Below, in pieces: positions 44,501-54,609 of a stretch of DNA of 64,000 nt. Location of the stretch: contig OZ345360.1 in assembly GCA_977006965.1 (NCBI GenBank), forward strand, positions 1,984,001 through 2,048,000. The letters are read 5' to 3'. Numbering within the stretch: position 1 is the first letter of the stretch; every line of letters begins with the position of its first letter. The position numbers and the translations under genes are program-made. The notes below the pieces were generated by a model. That model was not told the origin of the DNA and did not search any database. It was given only the letters and a program-made list of their open reading frames with translations. Origin of the DNA: Phymatolithon calcareum. Taxonomy: Eukaryota > Rhodophyta > Florideophyceae > Hapalidiales.

Positions 44501-46735
44501 AATCGCACTTGATTCAATTACAGAGTCTATATATGAATGAATTCTATCTTGAAAATCTTTATCTGTCTTCAGCAGTAACATGATCTTATCAGAATCATTC
44601 GGAAATCCTGCTAAGAACACAATGAGATGAACATGTAACGTTCCTTTGCCTTGATTTTCTATACCTCCCATAAAGGCTGTCGGTACACCAAAAAGACCAC
44701 CTTGTTTTCGTGGAAGTTTCGTTTTCATATCAAATCCAATCATAGGTCCAAGAAGCATTTCTAAAATATTTGTGAAGAACAAATCACACGAGACTGGGTC
44801 TCTTCCTGCTATTTCTATCCGAGAAGCATTAGAAGGAATGTCGTTCTCAGTTATGCTTATTAGATTATCTCTGTTTATATCACCTGCAAAGAATGCTACT
44901 GTCGCATTTCCATTTTCATTAGGAGTAACAGTAATGAACATTGCAGCACTGTGATATTTAGCGGCCATACTCCATGCTTTACGCTGGTAAATTTTTCGTT
45001 CTTCGTTCGTCGCAAATGTTTTCCCCAGTACAGCATTTACACGTCTGAGCAATCGTTTCCCCCCGGGATTCAGAGTCTTTTCAGTGAAATTGTGCCCATT
45101 TTTTAGGGTCTCTCTCTTTCTAGTTTCTTGTTGTAGATGCTCTGCAAGATCAGAAGCACTCACTTCATTTAGCATCTCGATTTCTTTCGGATTAAGTCTG
45201 CACGTTAGTGAAATGTGAGACATGGCGCGCTTTCTGGACACAACGTCGAATGCAATTAGTGGAAAAGTTTCGTCCTGCGAAAACTGTCTACTAGATAGTT
45301 TCAAGTAATGTTTAACACACTCTTCAAGACTAACGCCGACCTTTCTCGATACGTCCGGATGTCCGAGTCCGAAAGGAAATAAATGAGGAAAAAGTCGACC
45401 AAAGAAATTTGGAGAGTTGGCAGGTAGGAACTTTCCAGCTTGCTGCACATCTATAACTTGAGCAGTGGCCATTTTAAGCGTTGTGATAGGCTCTGTAGCT
45501 TCTTCACATGTGAAAAGGGATGCATCTTGTCGTATGATAGTTTCTTCATCTGCATTCTGAGCAATGTCAAGAACTGTTGGTCTGCGGATATTGCTCTGAT
45601 TTTCGGATATGTCTTCTGCGGACCTTCGATCGTCTATATAGCACACAGTGTTTATGTTATCAAGCTCGGATTGTCTACTTGAACATATGTTCTTTAGTCG
45701 GCATATTTCGGATCCATTTTTTTCCAGACACTTGTACAGGGCATTGTTTTCCACATAGAAGTCAAGCAGGTTATTTATCTTTCCCTTTCGGGCGATATAT
45801 CTCCTCATGGTAGCTCTCTTTTGTGCATCTGTCATTGGGTTAGTAAAAATGAGCAATAATTTATCTTCCTCCTTAATTAGCTCATTGATGCCTTCTTTTA
45901 TGACATCTGGCTGAGAGGAAAATACAATAAAGTGACTTTTAATAAACTTATGCTTTCCTCCACGTGCTATAACAGTATGACCTTTTATGTTCGTGAGAGA
46001 TGTAAGTCTTTTCTCAGTCACTGTTGCGTCATTGATTGATTTTGGAAGCAAGCCGATAGTGAACCCATTTGCGATCGAGAATTTCGGTGGATTTATATTT
46101 TCGTATTTAGAACCGCGCTGTAAAGAGTTGAAGCATGTATTGCAAACTCTAATTCTGAAAATGTTTTCCATAGTTTTATCTTCTTCAACGCCCTGTTTCG
46201 AAAGGAGTGCATTTTCAAGCTCAGAAATATATACCGAAATATCGTAAAAGCGTTTCAACCGTTTCGGAAGATCGGCAGATGGAGATAGGCGACTCAAACA
46301 TCTAGTATAAAAGTCTTCGCTAGGTTCGCGAAGAGGACAGAGATCCTCTCTTGACCATGAATCACATACCGCACATACTTTTTGTTCCATAAAAGGACCT
46401 GTAAGCATTTCTCGGCATTCTTCATGAATTGCTCGTTTTGTCTCTTCTGAAATTGCTGAAAACGATTCATTTTTATTCATTTTTGCTAATTCTTCCTCTG
46501 GCAGAAGTTCAACGCCTACAGAATCTCTAGGAAAGTTCACGTTTCTCGATACAACAGCTGGAAGGATTGGAACAGATTTCCTCTTTCTCATCATTGGAAA
46601 TGCGGTATTCTCGAGTTTGGAAGCTATTGTTTTTGGGAAGTTACTTTTATAATTTGGAAGGATCGGAATACATTTTTTAAATTTTTTCGGTCGTTGTGAA
46701 GAGTTTTTGGAATCGTACTCTCTCTTTTTCTTCAT
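38596..46735 (-). mobile_element. Helitron with intact Rep/helicase/OTU gene
   Basis: The left limit is where homology to the truncated copy at 29785 begins; the element abuts the LINE-derived repeats there, so its 3' end may be cut off. The right (5') limit was not found; AT-rich DNA to about 47.1 kb may belong to it. Downstream of the main gene, the minus strand carries two overlapping frames (39215-38970 and 39016-38651) that are both also preserved in the truncated copy. They may be exons or a frameshifted second ORF. Confidence 0.82.
39815..46735 (-). CDS. Helitron Rep-helicase with C-terminal OTU domain
   Basis: A single uninterrupted frame of 2306 residues. The N-terminal part has Cys pairs (CAVCDSW near 120, CNTC near 200). 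The Helitron-like N domain includes FFGRLFPHLFPFGLGHPDV. The HUH nuclease has LHVHLIVFL with its His pair near 701-703, and YYTIKYVVKDQ near 965 is in the tyrosine region. A PIF1-type helicase follows with Walker A GEGGTGKSR near 1480, WDEISM, GDFAQLPP and a C-terminal THKLQGTT. The last ~200 residues match an OTU cysteine protease: GDGNCW near 2110 (catalytic Cys) and GNHFQSL near 2280 (catalytic His). Rep nicks and transfers one strand and the helicase unwinds during rolling-circle transposition. OTU domains are known in Helitron2/Helentron-type elements; their role is unsettled. The absence of stops over 6.9 kb implies recent activity. Confidence 0.95.
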   Translation of the reverse strand: MKKKREYDSKNSSQRPKKFKKCIPILPNYKSNFPKTIASKLENTAFPMMRKRKSVPILPAVVSRNVNFPRDSVGVELLPEEELAKMNKNESFSAISEETKRAIHEECREMLTGPFMEQKVCAVCDSWSREDLCPLREPSEDFYTRCLSRLSPSADLPKRLKRFYDISVYISELENALLSKQGVEEDKTMENIFRIRVCNTCFNSLQRGSKYENINPPKFSIANGFTIGLLPKSINDATVTEKRLTSLTNIKGHTVIARGGKHKFIKSHFIVFSSQPDVIKEGINELIKEEDKLLLIFTNPMTDAQKRATMRRYIARKGKINNLLDFYVENNALYKCLEKNGSEICRLKNICSSRQSELDNINTVCYIDDRRSAEDISENQSNIRRPTVLDIAQNADEETIIRQDASLFTCEEATEPITTLKMATAQVIDVQQAGKFLPANSPNFFGRLFPHLFPFGLGHPDVSRKVGVSLEECVKHYLKLSSRQFSQDETFPLIAFDVVSRKRAMSHISLTCRLNPKEIEMLNEVSASDLAEHLQQETRKRETLKNGHNFTEKTLNPGGKRLLRRVNAVLGKTFATNEERKIYQRKAWSMAAKYHSAAMFITVTPNENGNATVAFFAGDINRDNLISITENDIPSNASRIEIAGRDPVSCDLFFTNILEMLLGPMIGFDMKTKLPRKQGGLFGVPTAFMGGIENQGKGTLHVHLIVFLAGFPNDSDKIMLLLKTDKDFQDRIHSYIDSVIESSAINTESELECPKCCSKGTIEPSKISKIAYSRNLKYDTPPETAKCKTCQKRFGGDVVIRHNLRRMKMQLFEKAVSRHPGNNCSDTFSLPTDNMRRQYDSEQDNKIAIKAAVPRIPSTPGKNSSPEDSLVHTIFMIELLLLNQNHRWKHVASCFKRSSNCGEGFCRYNFPRLVNHLTEIDEFGSVTGKRVVGSEYINSFNSVLLRVIRSNHDVRFLLCCAHEIYYTIKYVVKDQISIDNIAAITLASYTKRLGKETALKKDISIARTIYGRIASMAYARSDLVEVGAVTAVHYLLHGTTFVSSHEFQNLHLGRHLYDLDELESDIGIIPYRNSYIAFNVTSNYTLRPLELEKTCLYDYTERFLISKDIPKDINSNPNCMRLHPNHPFYATKVVKRRKVKVISDIIGPRIPDLYEISDEDMEKYAKIALLLFKPHRSKENIIQRFKSFQEAFHHFKNSLEYKNSLAEHILSNMQQYYIGKRRAQEMRTEQRENWEIQHENRVEFDSDESVVEDDDIGALDEISGDDLEECTPFDVQQFTSQLHPGTVERILGGVIDEININERITNGQREKDVCSLSGMRTVVMRHILTDINTEKNEKGISYWPFREKELNCISKTRVLSKDVEASYERLISQYDKEINSEKIEQNVSAKNAKEETIVRLLENAIKSKLESENRNTNDSCSKKQAEIINPSLDQVSNRFTLNERQTISFRIAGSYLLDSFKRSLLRYPPGKPLRMHLSGEGGTGKSRIVEAIRFLAVGWGYPDAVVTVAPTGIAAVLVNGETVHSKLKIFQNRKPTMKQLEEWSRVYMVIWDEISMTGQTLFAKAMKKIKAFLGTEKSSDARIHIVTAGDFAQLPPCFEKFIFSPPAFVETGSFLLDSATKAGTESAVCGSNSRMLNVNVNNITGYHIWQSFKTVVKLKENMRHRSDPSYGNILKRLRTGDQTVQDFKVLNTRFLDPLCPTSEVQQQFRTRQDTNASFPIAVQANRSRHSINWLSISEISQNSSEIEIPIVCPAEFSATKRGTNPTMDQLEDLLKIGDNKLQRLSPLLVIFPGMRVFITQNISSKLGLANGSTGTVLGCQFPENVIFRTILVKGAPMKIASTIPEIVYVSVEQAKLKKRFPNIPEIYPNNTIPILPYSLTVRVSCLRNRNFSIKVTQIPISPSFAATTHKLQGTTCDAILSYIVNEPGSQPTSLYVLASRVKTLEGLFLCKKLTEEDFKYFRPSQEVLDEEERLDGLCTQTLENFTNGIIFPDEVNNEIQKLTKVEEKDPEDIVIDLYPLKNNEKKRNNVIHQSVNIPTHNTSNDNSFDVGSSCFELLLPHFQAQTVIRMKSVHRLLVSCNFRTPALPITSLITDNVSQHPTLWKAVDVPGDGNCWIYATVLSIFYCTLSLGNALYMNPQDCRIKISSLLSEVSKSDEQTKHSFLRNMNLSSSQRGVALQQFSAAIGYENSLEMLSLFLKIGTPQSCLWAADIGDEMNLLSLILNQNIISYSPSSTRTHQSAFDLNTTIGPLSPTSVYSPYPDITLENPAVPFQIPILFSDGNHFQSLIPPSDFNIFSLPSWDFIN

Positions 46736-48097
46736 ACTGTTAAAATTCGGAAAAAGGTTAACTCTAGTACATTAATATATCAAACCTGATATCTCATGCC
46801 CAGGAAGTTATGAAACCAACAAAAGAAGTACAAAATTATTTTTAATTGATTTTCCTTTTCAGACTTTTTCCAAGATTTTATTTTTAAACGTTTTTCAAAT
46901 TTAATATTTTTCTCGAGTTTTCTTGGTTTTTGAAATTCTGCACAGAGGTAAAGGTTTTTTAGATATTACGAAGTGCTGTGAATTGTTTTCAATACGTATG
47001 AATAATTATTGAATATCTTTGATTTGTATTGAATTTTTGTGAATGTTTATGAATGGTTTTGAAATGTTTTCACCTTCTTCGAACGTTTTTGACTCTTTCC
47101 AATCTTTTTTGAACTTTTTTGATCTTTTCTGACCTTTTTTGATTTTCAATCCTTCCCAATGTTTCGAATTTCTGATATTTCGAGGGGCTAATTGTGCCGG
47201 ATCGCGAGGGAGTGCGCTGCGATTGTTGTCTCAGCGTCTAATGAAGGCGTTTGCGTAAGGATGGACGGCGGAACGAAGGCGGAGAGCCCAGCGGCACGGG
47301 GTACCGGCTTGTTCTTCGTCGTTGACGGAGTTGTGCGAGTAGCGGTGTGGATTGCAGGTGGTAACGGGACGTTGCTCGTCGTGCTTTCAGGGGAAATCGG
47401 CTGTGTGCGGAATGATGAACGGGGGTGGGGAGCATGCATAGAAGGGTGGATGTGAGTTTGGTGGAAGCACTCGTTGTTCAAATAACATCTGAGAAACTTA
47501 TCATATTGTAACACTCTGTCCTTTTTGGTTACCTTTCTGATTATCATTCTTGGAGAAGATCTCCTGGGATATGTTGACCTCATTTTAAAACCCTTTTTCG
47601 TTAGGCTCTGAAAATGATATTCCACACTTGAGGATTGACATCTTTTTTAGCGCGTGACTTAATGTGCGGTCTTCTGGTTCGTTCTTTTCGGAAACGTTGG
47701 AAGAGGCAGTCTGTACAACGGAGTTTGCGTTTCGCTTCTTTAAGAAGGATGCACCGGCTCGAATTTGGCGCAAATTAATCTTTCTAAATTAGAATGAGCT
47801 TAATGGTGGACCGGGCCGTTTCATACGTTAACGTTGGCGGCGACTCACCATGTACTACACAGAGTATCGCAGTTACCATCGTTACAAAAATTTAAGAGTT
47901 CAATTTTTATGTCAGTTGAAGGCACTATCTGAAAACGAACACAACAGTAGGCTTTGATTTCGAAGTGCAACAAATTGAAGACAGAATACAAATTTACTTC
48001 AGCTGAGCAATATTATATCATCGACTAGCAGAGATAGCAGATACTCAAATTTTAAAAACAATATTTATCTTACCTAACAAAAATGGTCTGCGACTAA
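46736..48097. other. Upstream flank of Helitron gene
   Basis: 46.74-47.17 kb is T-rich on the plus strand, with repeated TTTTTGAAC/TTTTTGATC-like runs, perhaps the Helitron 5' region. 47188-47625 is less AT-rich and has overlapping frames on both strands (145 codons on minus, Pro/Thr/Ser-rich at the C-terminal end) but no recognised domain. Confidence 0.4.
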
Positions 48098-48530
48098 AAA
48101 GCGGAACGATTCAATTTCGAAACTTGCCAAAAATGAGTCTTCGACATTCTTGTTCCAGTGAGTCTCGCCGTGACGACCGTCGCCACCCAATCTATACCCA
48201 CGCTACATACAAATAATCGCTCCATTGTGGCAGTAACACAAGACATCCTCGACTAAAGCTCCCGCTTTTCGCACCGGGCCCCGCCCGAATCATCCATCCA
48301 AAACTCTTTTACCTCTATCGATCAGTACCTCAACCGCTCACTTAGCACCTCCATTTCACTGCACCGCCATATCTTCATAAACTCAAATGAATTGCTCAAC
48401 CATCTTCTGTTCAACCATCTACGAGCTTACTCGAACTGAAACTCAAGTCCTTGCAACTCACGTGGACGTCACGTCCACATCCCAAAACTGAATCAAGACT
48501 TCGAGGTCGTTAGTCTTCCCACTGGAAACA
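48098..48530. repeat. Repeat A, second copy
   Basis: Counterpart of 31298-31700, same strand and order of landmarks. The copy here has an extra insertion around 48370-48450 relative to the first. Confidence 0.75.
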
Positions 48531-49489
48531 ATCCGACTCCAGATAGGTCCTGTGTCGCCCCGAAATTGTTTACTATAGTCTTTACACTCGTCGTTAAATC
48601 TGCAGCAGGTTCTGAGATTCTGTTCGGGACACAATTTCCTCCAAAGTACAACTTTTCGGACATGGTGGTGTAGATGGTCTTGTGCCTGCTGAGTGCCGGC
48701 TTGACCTGTGCAAGAACCCACCAGAGGTTGAAACGTCAACACTTGACGACACACTGAAAAGTTGGTGCGGCATTTGTCGTGTCCTCCTCAACAACAAGCA
48801 GACATACTGGGTTTGTAGGAGAGCGCTCAATAGCGCGAGGTGTATTGCAATCACGTAAGGGTGCTTGTCGAGGCGTGAGTGTAGAAGCATGGGACTAGAG
48901 GTCGTACCAGCGACGATATGATAGACAGCGACGTCGATTGACTGTGCAGTTAGGGAAAGCGCATTTTGAAAGCAAGTCGCACAAACACATAGACCAATAT
49001 AACGGCAGAATATGAGGTGTAGCACATTACGAAACATGTGCTTGACCTTCCTTAGCATACTATACTGAAAACACAAACGATTCTCAAAGACTCACACGCC
49101 AAAGAATGTCCTGCACGACGGCTCGTGCATATTTTGAAAGCTTCCAGTTGCATGCTCAGCAGTAGGAATAACGATCCTGCACGGATCATCACTCTTTCCA
49201 GGATGCAAACACTCAGTCCCGATGATGCACATGATTTCGTGAACTCTGACAGACATTTTGGATCTGTGGGGCATCATGGATTGAGAAAATGTTATGATGA
49301 ACCTAGTGAAGGTGCACAAGAATGGTGCACTCTTCGCTCTGAACCCACGGTATCTGCGCTCGATTACAAGACTTACGAATTTGAAGAATCTCACTGCTGG
49401 AGTTCGTCCAACTCATTATCAACAAGTTCAATATAGTTTGTTGGGAAATATTTTCGTTGAAACAATTAGGAACTAAATTGGAAAGGAGT
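48531..49489. other. Unassigned DNA between repeats A and B
   Basis: Overlapping frames on both strands (for example 48594-49076 minus and 49125-49436 plus) without a recognised domain. Probably the internal part of the same transposon as repeats A and B. Confidence 0.35.
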
Positions 49490-49625
49490 GGAAGATTTGG
49501 TCGGAACACTTAAAATGCTGTATATACCGTTTTCAGAGCGTTCCTACCACTAACACCACCCAAATCTGAAAGTTAATAACAGAAAATTAGAACCTCTAGA
49601 ACCTTTTCAGCAAAATGGGTTCATG
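49490..49625. repeat. Repeat B, second copy
   Basis: Counterpart of 32095-32230. The TGGTCGGAACAC arm is intact but the opposite arm of the hairpin is mutated. Confidence 0.75.
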
Positions 49626-49904
49626 TATATTAACACGGCACTAAATATTGACGTTTTGACCATTAAAATTTATGCGATAATTAAAAATTGGAACTTTTCT
49701 TACCAAAGCTTCTGTGAAAGCGACGCATTTCCTACCGTAATCGCAGCTCAGTTCTCCATGAGCACCCGCCGTCACAGCACCGTACCAGCATGAGCAGCAA
49801 TCTGCCTATCCATAGTGCTCGCAGTAGTCTGCTAAATGCGCTCCAGCTTTACCAAATTGTCCTATTGAAAGAGGAGAATGGTTCCGGTAAATCGACTCAA
49901 GTCG

Positions 49905-50290
49905 CCCAATTTCCATAACTTTATTTTTATTTTTATATTATAGTATTTACCGGGAATATCGAGTTTTGATACCCACGTTTCTGTAAATCTGTTTGGACAG
50001 GATCGTCGACATGATTGGCCCATATTCATCAGTTTCTGTGACTTTTAACTGGATAAGTGGATGCCAATTATTGGACCACATTCATCAGGTTCTGTGACTG
50101 TTAACTGCATAACCGGAAAACTTAACGCTACTTTTCATTGGGCAACTTAGCACGCCTTTTCATTCGATCATTGGATAACTTGGCACGCTTTCGCATTGGA
50201 TCACTGGGCAAATAACTCGTCTTTTCATTGGACAACTTCAGATATTAAAATTTGAAGATTATATATAAGAAAATAATTCCTGACAACGTA
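49905..50290. repeat. Repeat C, second copy, with short tandem repeats
   Basis: Counterpart of 29641-29850. It contains two tandem units at about 50010-50110 (each with CATTCATCAG or CATATTCATCAG, then TTCTGTGACT) and a run of roughly 35-bp variants with TTTTCATTGG and ACTTAGCACGC or ACTTGGCACGC at 50138-50240. It then joins ATTAAAATTTGAAG as at the Helitron 3' end. Confidence 0.65.
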
Positions 50291-50748
50291 TGCCCTAAAC
50301 ATCTCAGCTTGGTCACTTCTATCAATTCTCTTTCCAACATTAATATACCGGAAGAATAAATAATTAAGAAAAAGATGGAATGGGAAGTGCAGAAAATCTC
50401 GGATGGTTTCATCCTTAGAGTTGTGAGGCATGCACGTTGCACGATAGGGTATCTTGTATCTACAGTACGTGTCGAGCAGCTTTTATGTACTGTTCTTTTA
50501 GGTTAATGAACCTTTATGTAACGAGAAAGGCTAAGGCCGTCATTGTCTGATAGGTTAAAGTTATTATTGTCGTGTGGTGCAGGTTGGGGCGTGTTCATGT
50601 GCCCCTATCAGTTAGTTGTTAAATAGACTGAAGCTGGGTACTAAGCTGGGTAGTCGCAGCGAGGTTATAACGGAAGCGCATGGAAACTAGTACGAGTGCT
50701 AATAGAGACAATAGGAAGATATGGCATTTTCATCAAATGGTAATCTAT
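50291..50748. other. Intergenic, no supported gene
   Basis: A 68-codon minus frame (50225-50431) is the only open stretch and is not recognised. This is also the 3' flank of the orphan gene. Confidence 0.35.
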
Positions 50749-51724
50749 CTAAATGAGAATCTCGGTCTTCAATTTTTTCGCAAGTGGAATATCGACATTA
50801 TCACTCATTGACCTTTGCACGATTATCATTCGGGGCTTCACGTGCAGCTTTTTCAAATAGAATGAACCAACGACATTAATAAATACGCGAACTGGGTTGT
50901 CTTTGATTGTGGTTATGTCATGAAGCTGCCTCCGGTTTTCGTCAATCACAAGCGGAGATGGCATAATATAAAAGTTGGTCGGCTTCATAATGTCTGAGAT
51001 CTTTTTGGGGATCAGGAATCTTGAAAACGGGTTCTTGGGGCGATATGGTGAGGCCGCGTTATTGTGGATCTGAAAATCTCCAATCTGGGGACCTGTAAAT
51101 AGAAAGACATGTTAGATAGAAACTGGCAAAGCTCTGAGAAAACTTAATACTGATTGCCATACCGTGAACCATAACATCGATCTCTTCCTTTTCGACCTTG
51201 AAATGAGTGGAAAGGGTGTGCATAATATTCGGAGTATTCGCAAGATCACCAAGCAGGTTGAAAACATCATGTATTTTCGTGAGATCGTCCGGTTCCATGT
51301 CGATTGCTAATCTGTACCTGTCAACCCTTGTTCCGAGAATGCGTTTCGCTGAAAACTGACCTGAAAAAAGAGTCGCATCGGAAACATCACCATCTATATA
51401 GAATAGCTTGAGCTTACTTGTCGCCTTATCAATCAAATAAAGCTGTTGATCGCCCTTGACATCACCAAGGATGAACTCGCAAGACCCCAAATGTACATCA
51501 TGAATGCTTTCTGGTGTCATTTCGCCAAATTTTTCCATAAAATGATCTAGATCCGACGGGCCAGGAGCAGGACTTAATGCAGTAAAGTTCTTCTGGATCT
51601 CAGAAAAGTGTTGAATCGGTCGCTTTCCAGACGCGGACACAGTTTCATTAGACGTCGTCGGCATTTGAGGTGTAGAAGAAGAGGGATTACTCCTTTTCGT
51701 TGGCTTGACTCTTTCTTTCGTCAT
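50749..51724 (-). CDS. Orphan two-exon gene, 305 residues
   Basis: Exons 51724-51151 and 51092-50749, joined through gtatta and ttacag in phase 1, give 305 residues. I do not recognise the family. Residues 1-45 are basic then Ser/Thr/Pro-rich and likely disordered. The central part (about 60-190) looks folded, with ILGDVKGDQQLYLIDKATSK, LKLFYIDGDVSDATLFSG and an acidic helical segment DLTKIHDVFNLLGDLANT. The C-terminal exon has FYIMPSPLVIDENRR and VRVFINVVGSFYLKK and ends in KKLKTEILI. There is no signal peptide or membrane segment. It stands alone between transposon debris and empty DNA, so it may be a real single-copy gene or the accessory gene of an element. The clean splice supports real coding. 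Confidence 0.68.
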
Positions 51725-53492
51725 TTCGTTCGCAAAGGTGGATTAATGCTCAAGGAGTTTGGTTTCACATTCAGATTTGTTTATGCGCTCTTCGATAGTT
51801 TACAAGTCTACTTTATAGTAAACAAATGTTTCTGTAGCTCTGCGTGAACTCTCAGCAAATTTAGTTCCACTGGAAATCCAAGTACTACTTCAGCTAGGTT
51901 TTCGTATCAAGTTGTTTCAAATTTTTTCCACGGTTATACATATGATACTCGGTGATATCATATCTCTGAATTTTTTAAAGATATTTATCTTTAATGAATA
52001 ATACGACAGAGGAGGGATAGGATAATCTGCCGAGCATGACACAGAATGATGATCCTTTCTTCAGGAAATCAGTTAGGATCACAGATTTTCCCATGGTTCG
52101 TCAAGGAAGCGGTACTGCAGCGCAACCAGTTCATTTTGAGAACTTAGTTTGAGAATCATTAGAATATTCATTGATTTAATTCTTATGTTATGTGCTTCAA
52201 GTCGTTTTCTCTGCAAGAGTACCAAGTGTTGTATTCCTTATCATTATGGTGTGTGTTTCCACGGATCGTGAACTGGACACCGCACCATATTTGTATCTCT
52301 GGATTTGGCTATCAAACTATCGGTCTAACGAGGGACAGTTTTAACGCTCATATGAGCCAGACATAGAATTTTCTCTAATGAGACTAGAATTTGTGTATAT
52401 TTTCGATATTTCAACCTTTGCTGAAATCTCGTATTTCTACAAAAAAGGTACAGTAAAAGTGCAAAGTGGTGTCTTTCATACTTGTTCCGCCCAGAACAAT
52501 ACGTTACATAAAATACACACTGGTTATATCTCCGGGCGAGGATCTTTTGCACAGTATAGTCTTCTCGTTTCATGATGTGAATATCCTACCAGAGTTCCCG
52601 AAATGGGGCTATAAACTCTATGTGGAACTAGGCTCAACTAATGAATACTCAAGTGTTTTCTGATCAGACACTCGAAGCTTCCTTTCAATCTATTGTCCAT
52701 CCCACTTGAGATTAGTTCTGTGGTCCAGCAATATTGACGGACAATGCCTATGACTGTGCTGAAACCATCCTCATATGATTATCGTCTTGCTTTGACAGAG
52801 ATGGGTTGTTTGTGGAGATGAACAACCCCTCACGATTCCTGGGCCTCTGAATCGCCTCGTTCAAGAGCCGGTGACTCTAGAGTCACCCTCAGTCAGTTGC
52901 TTCGAGTCATTGTATGATAACGAGCACTAATTGATGAAGATTCCTTGGGCATGTCATATCAACTTGCCCAGATGCGAGTGGAACCATTCTCAACACAATA
53001 TTGACAGCACTGGAATGCCCCTTACTGTGTGCTTTCATGTATGAAATAGCCTAAAAATGCCTCTTTCTGCATATTTATAAGTCGGCGCGAGTCGAGATTG
53101 ACTAGTAAGTTGCCACGCTAAGAGTCGTGCGACTCCGACTCGCGGTGACTGGCGGAATGTACATCACAACTTGTTGTTGAAGTAATTTTTAACAGACTAC
53201 GTTTCTGTCACTAAAATTTAATCTTATTTCGTGAGACCTGTTGGTCAATTGTTACGTGAATGTGGTGTGGATTTTGTTTAACGACATCTGATTCTATTCA
53301 AATTTTTCCTGTTACTAGTATTTACTCCTTTTTTGTACAGGTCTACATGAGACGTTCTCTTCCCCGATTTTCATAATATTCATTTATACTTTCAGGTAAT
53401 CATAGTACAGACCACATAAATTGTTCCTTCAAGTTTTCTGTACTTTTTCAGTCTTCCTTCTTTTCTAACACACAACTCTCTGACCAGATTCA
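51725..53492. other. AT-rich intergenic, no supported gene
   Basis: Short frames only. The left end should contain the promoter of the orphan gene at 50749-51724. I see no repeat or RNA gene here. Confidence 0.4.
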
Positions 53493-54056
53493 ATGTTCTT
53501 CGTTGCCATTAGTCGCAGGATTGTTGATCGATTTGAATCAAGGTTCATCGGAAGGAGCTCTGCTTGGCGTGTTTGCTGCGTGAGGGACAGACGAATGCAA
53601 GCCGCGCAGCGAGAGCGATTGAAAACTTGGCGGAAAACCGAACCGGTGGTGGAAGAAGACGAAACGAGCCGGCGCAGAGTCGTGCAGAGAAGAGAGTCGG
53701 GCAGCGATTACGCTATGTTGGTCCTGTGGCGGCGGGTCCGCATGAGGCGAAATAAAGAGTTCAAAACGAAACTTTTCAATAAGATACCAGATTCGAGACC
53801 CACTGCAGGACGGTTTTTCGGAACAGTCTCTACCCGTCGCTCGAGAACAGCCAGATCATCTCCATCGGACAATACGTGCAGCACAGCAGCGCCTGTCGAG
53901 CACAGAGAGATGGCACACAGAACCCGGAGTCATTCTGATACGGCTGTGGATTGCTGTGATGTAGGTATAAGACCGTCAGGTCGCAAGGTAAAAAAAGCAA
54001 AAGGGCAAATAGACCTAAACTTTAGATTTCAGGATTTACAAAACTGTGCATTATAG
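53493..54056 (+). CDS. Hypothetical basic ORF, 187 residues
   Basis: A single frame, Arg-rich throughout, with no recognised domain. It is less AT-biased than its flanks, which slightly favours coding. A polypyrimidine tract and CAG end just before the ATG (near 53488), so it could instead be an exon of a longer gene. There is no homologue in the window. Low confidence that it is a gene. Confidence 0.3.
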   Translation: MFFVAISRRIVDRFESRFIGRSSAWRVCCVRDRRMQAAQRERLKTWRKTEPVVEEDETSRRRVVQRRESGSDYAMLVLWRRVRMRRNKEFKTKLFNKIPDSRPTAGRFFGTVSTRRSRTARSSPSDNTCSTAAPVEHREMAHRTRSHSDTAVDCCDVGIRPSGRKVKKAKGQIDLNFRFQDLQNCAL

Positions 54057-54609
54057 TTCAAAAAAGGCAATATTTTCCTCGAAAATGTCTTTCCCAGTTT
54101 TCTCGAGGTTTTCCAAAGATAAAATGGGAACAACCCCGAAGAAGCAGGACAATTTTCATTTGACACGTACATGCTTTTTATTGGATATAGTGGCGTTCCC
54201 ATTTTCTCAATGTCCCATTTTCCCAGTTGGGAACTATTCGTTCATCGGCCCTTACTCGGGCCTTCACAGGGAAAGAAATTCGAATTAAGGAGATATTAGA
54301 AAAAGAGTAGAGATATGATTATCAAAAACAGCGAGAAGCTGCCCTATTACTCAATTTGAGGCTTTAGGAGCTTTTAAAATAAATCAATATATATCCCCCC
54401 GGCGGACCACCATGGTATTGGTTTCTGTGCCAACAAAGTGTGCTCAAATGAATCACCTTGATCTGCAATCAACAAATCTTCAAATATGCCCGGTTCCGAT
54501 GACAGATATCCATTCAGAAACTATGTATGTCATACCCAGCTTATCTTCATCCTTTCCCCCTGTCGTTTACAAAGCTTCAATTGTAGATCTTAAGACCACC
54601 TTCTTTCCC
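54057..54609. other. No gene seen
   Basis: Nothing recognisable; a 103-codon plus frame at 54412-54723 overlaps the NB-ARC relic and is likely chance. Confidence 0.35.
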
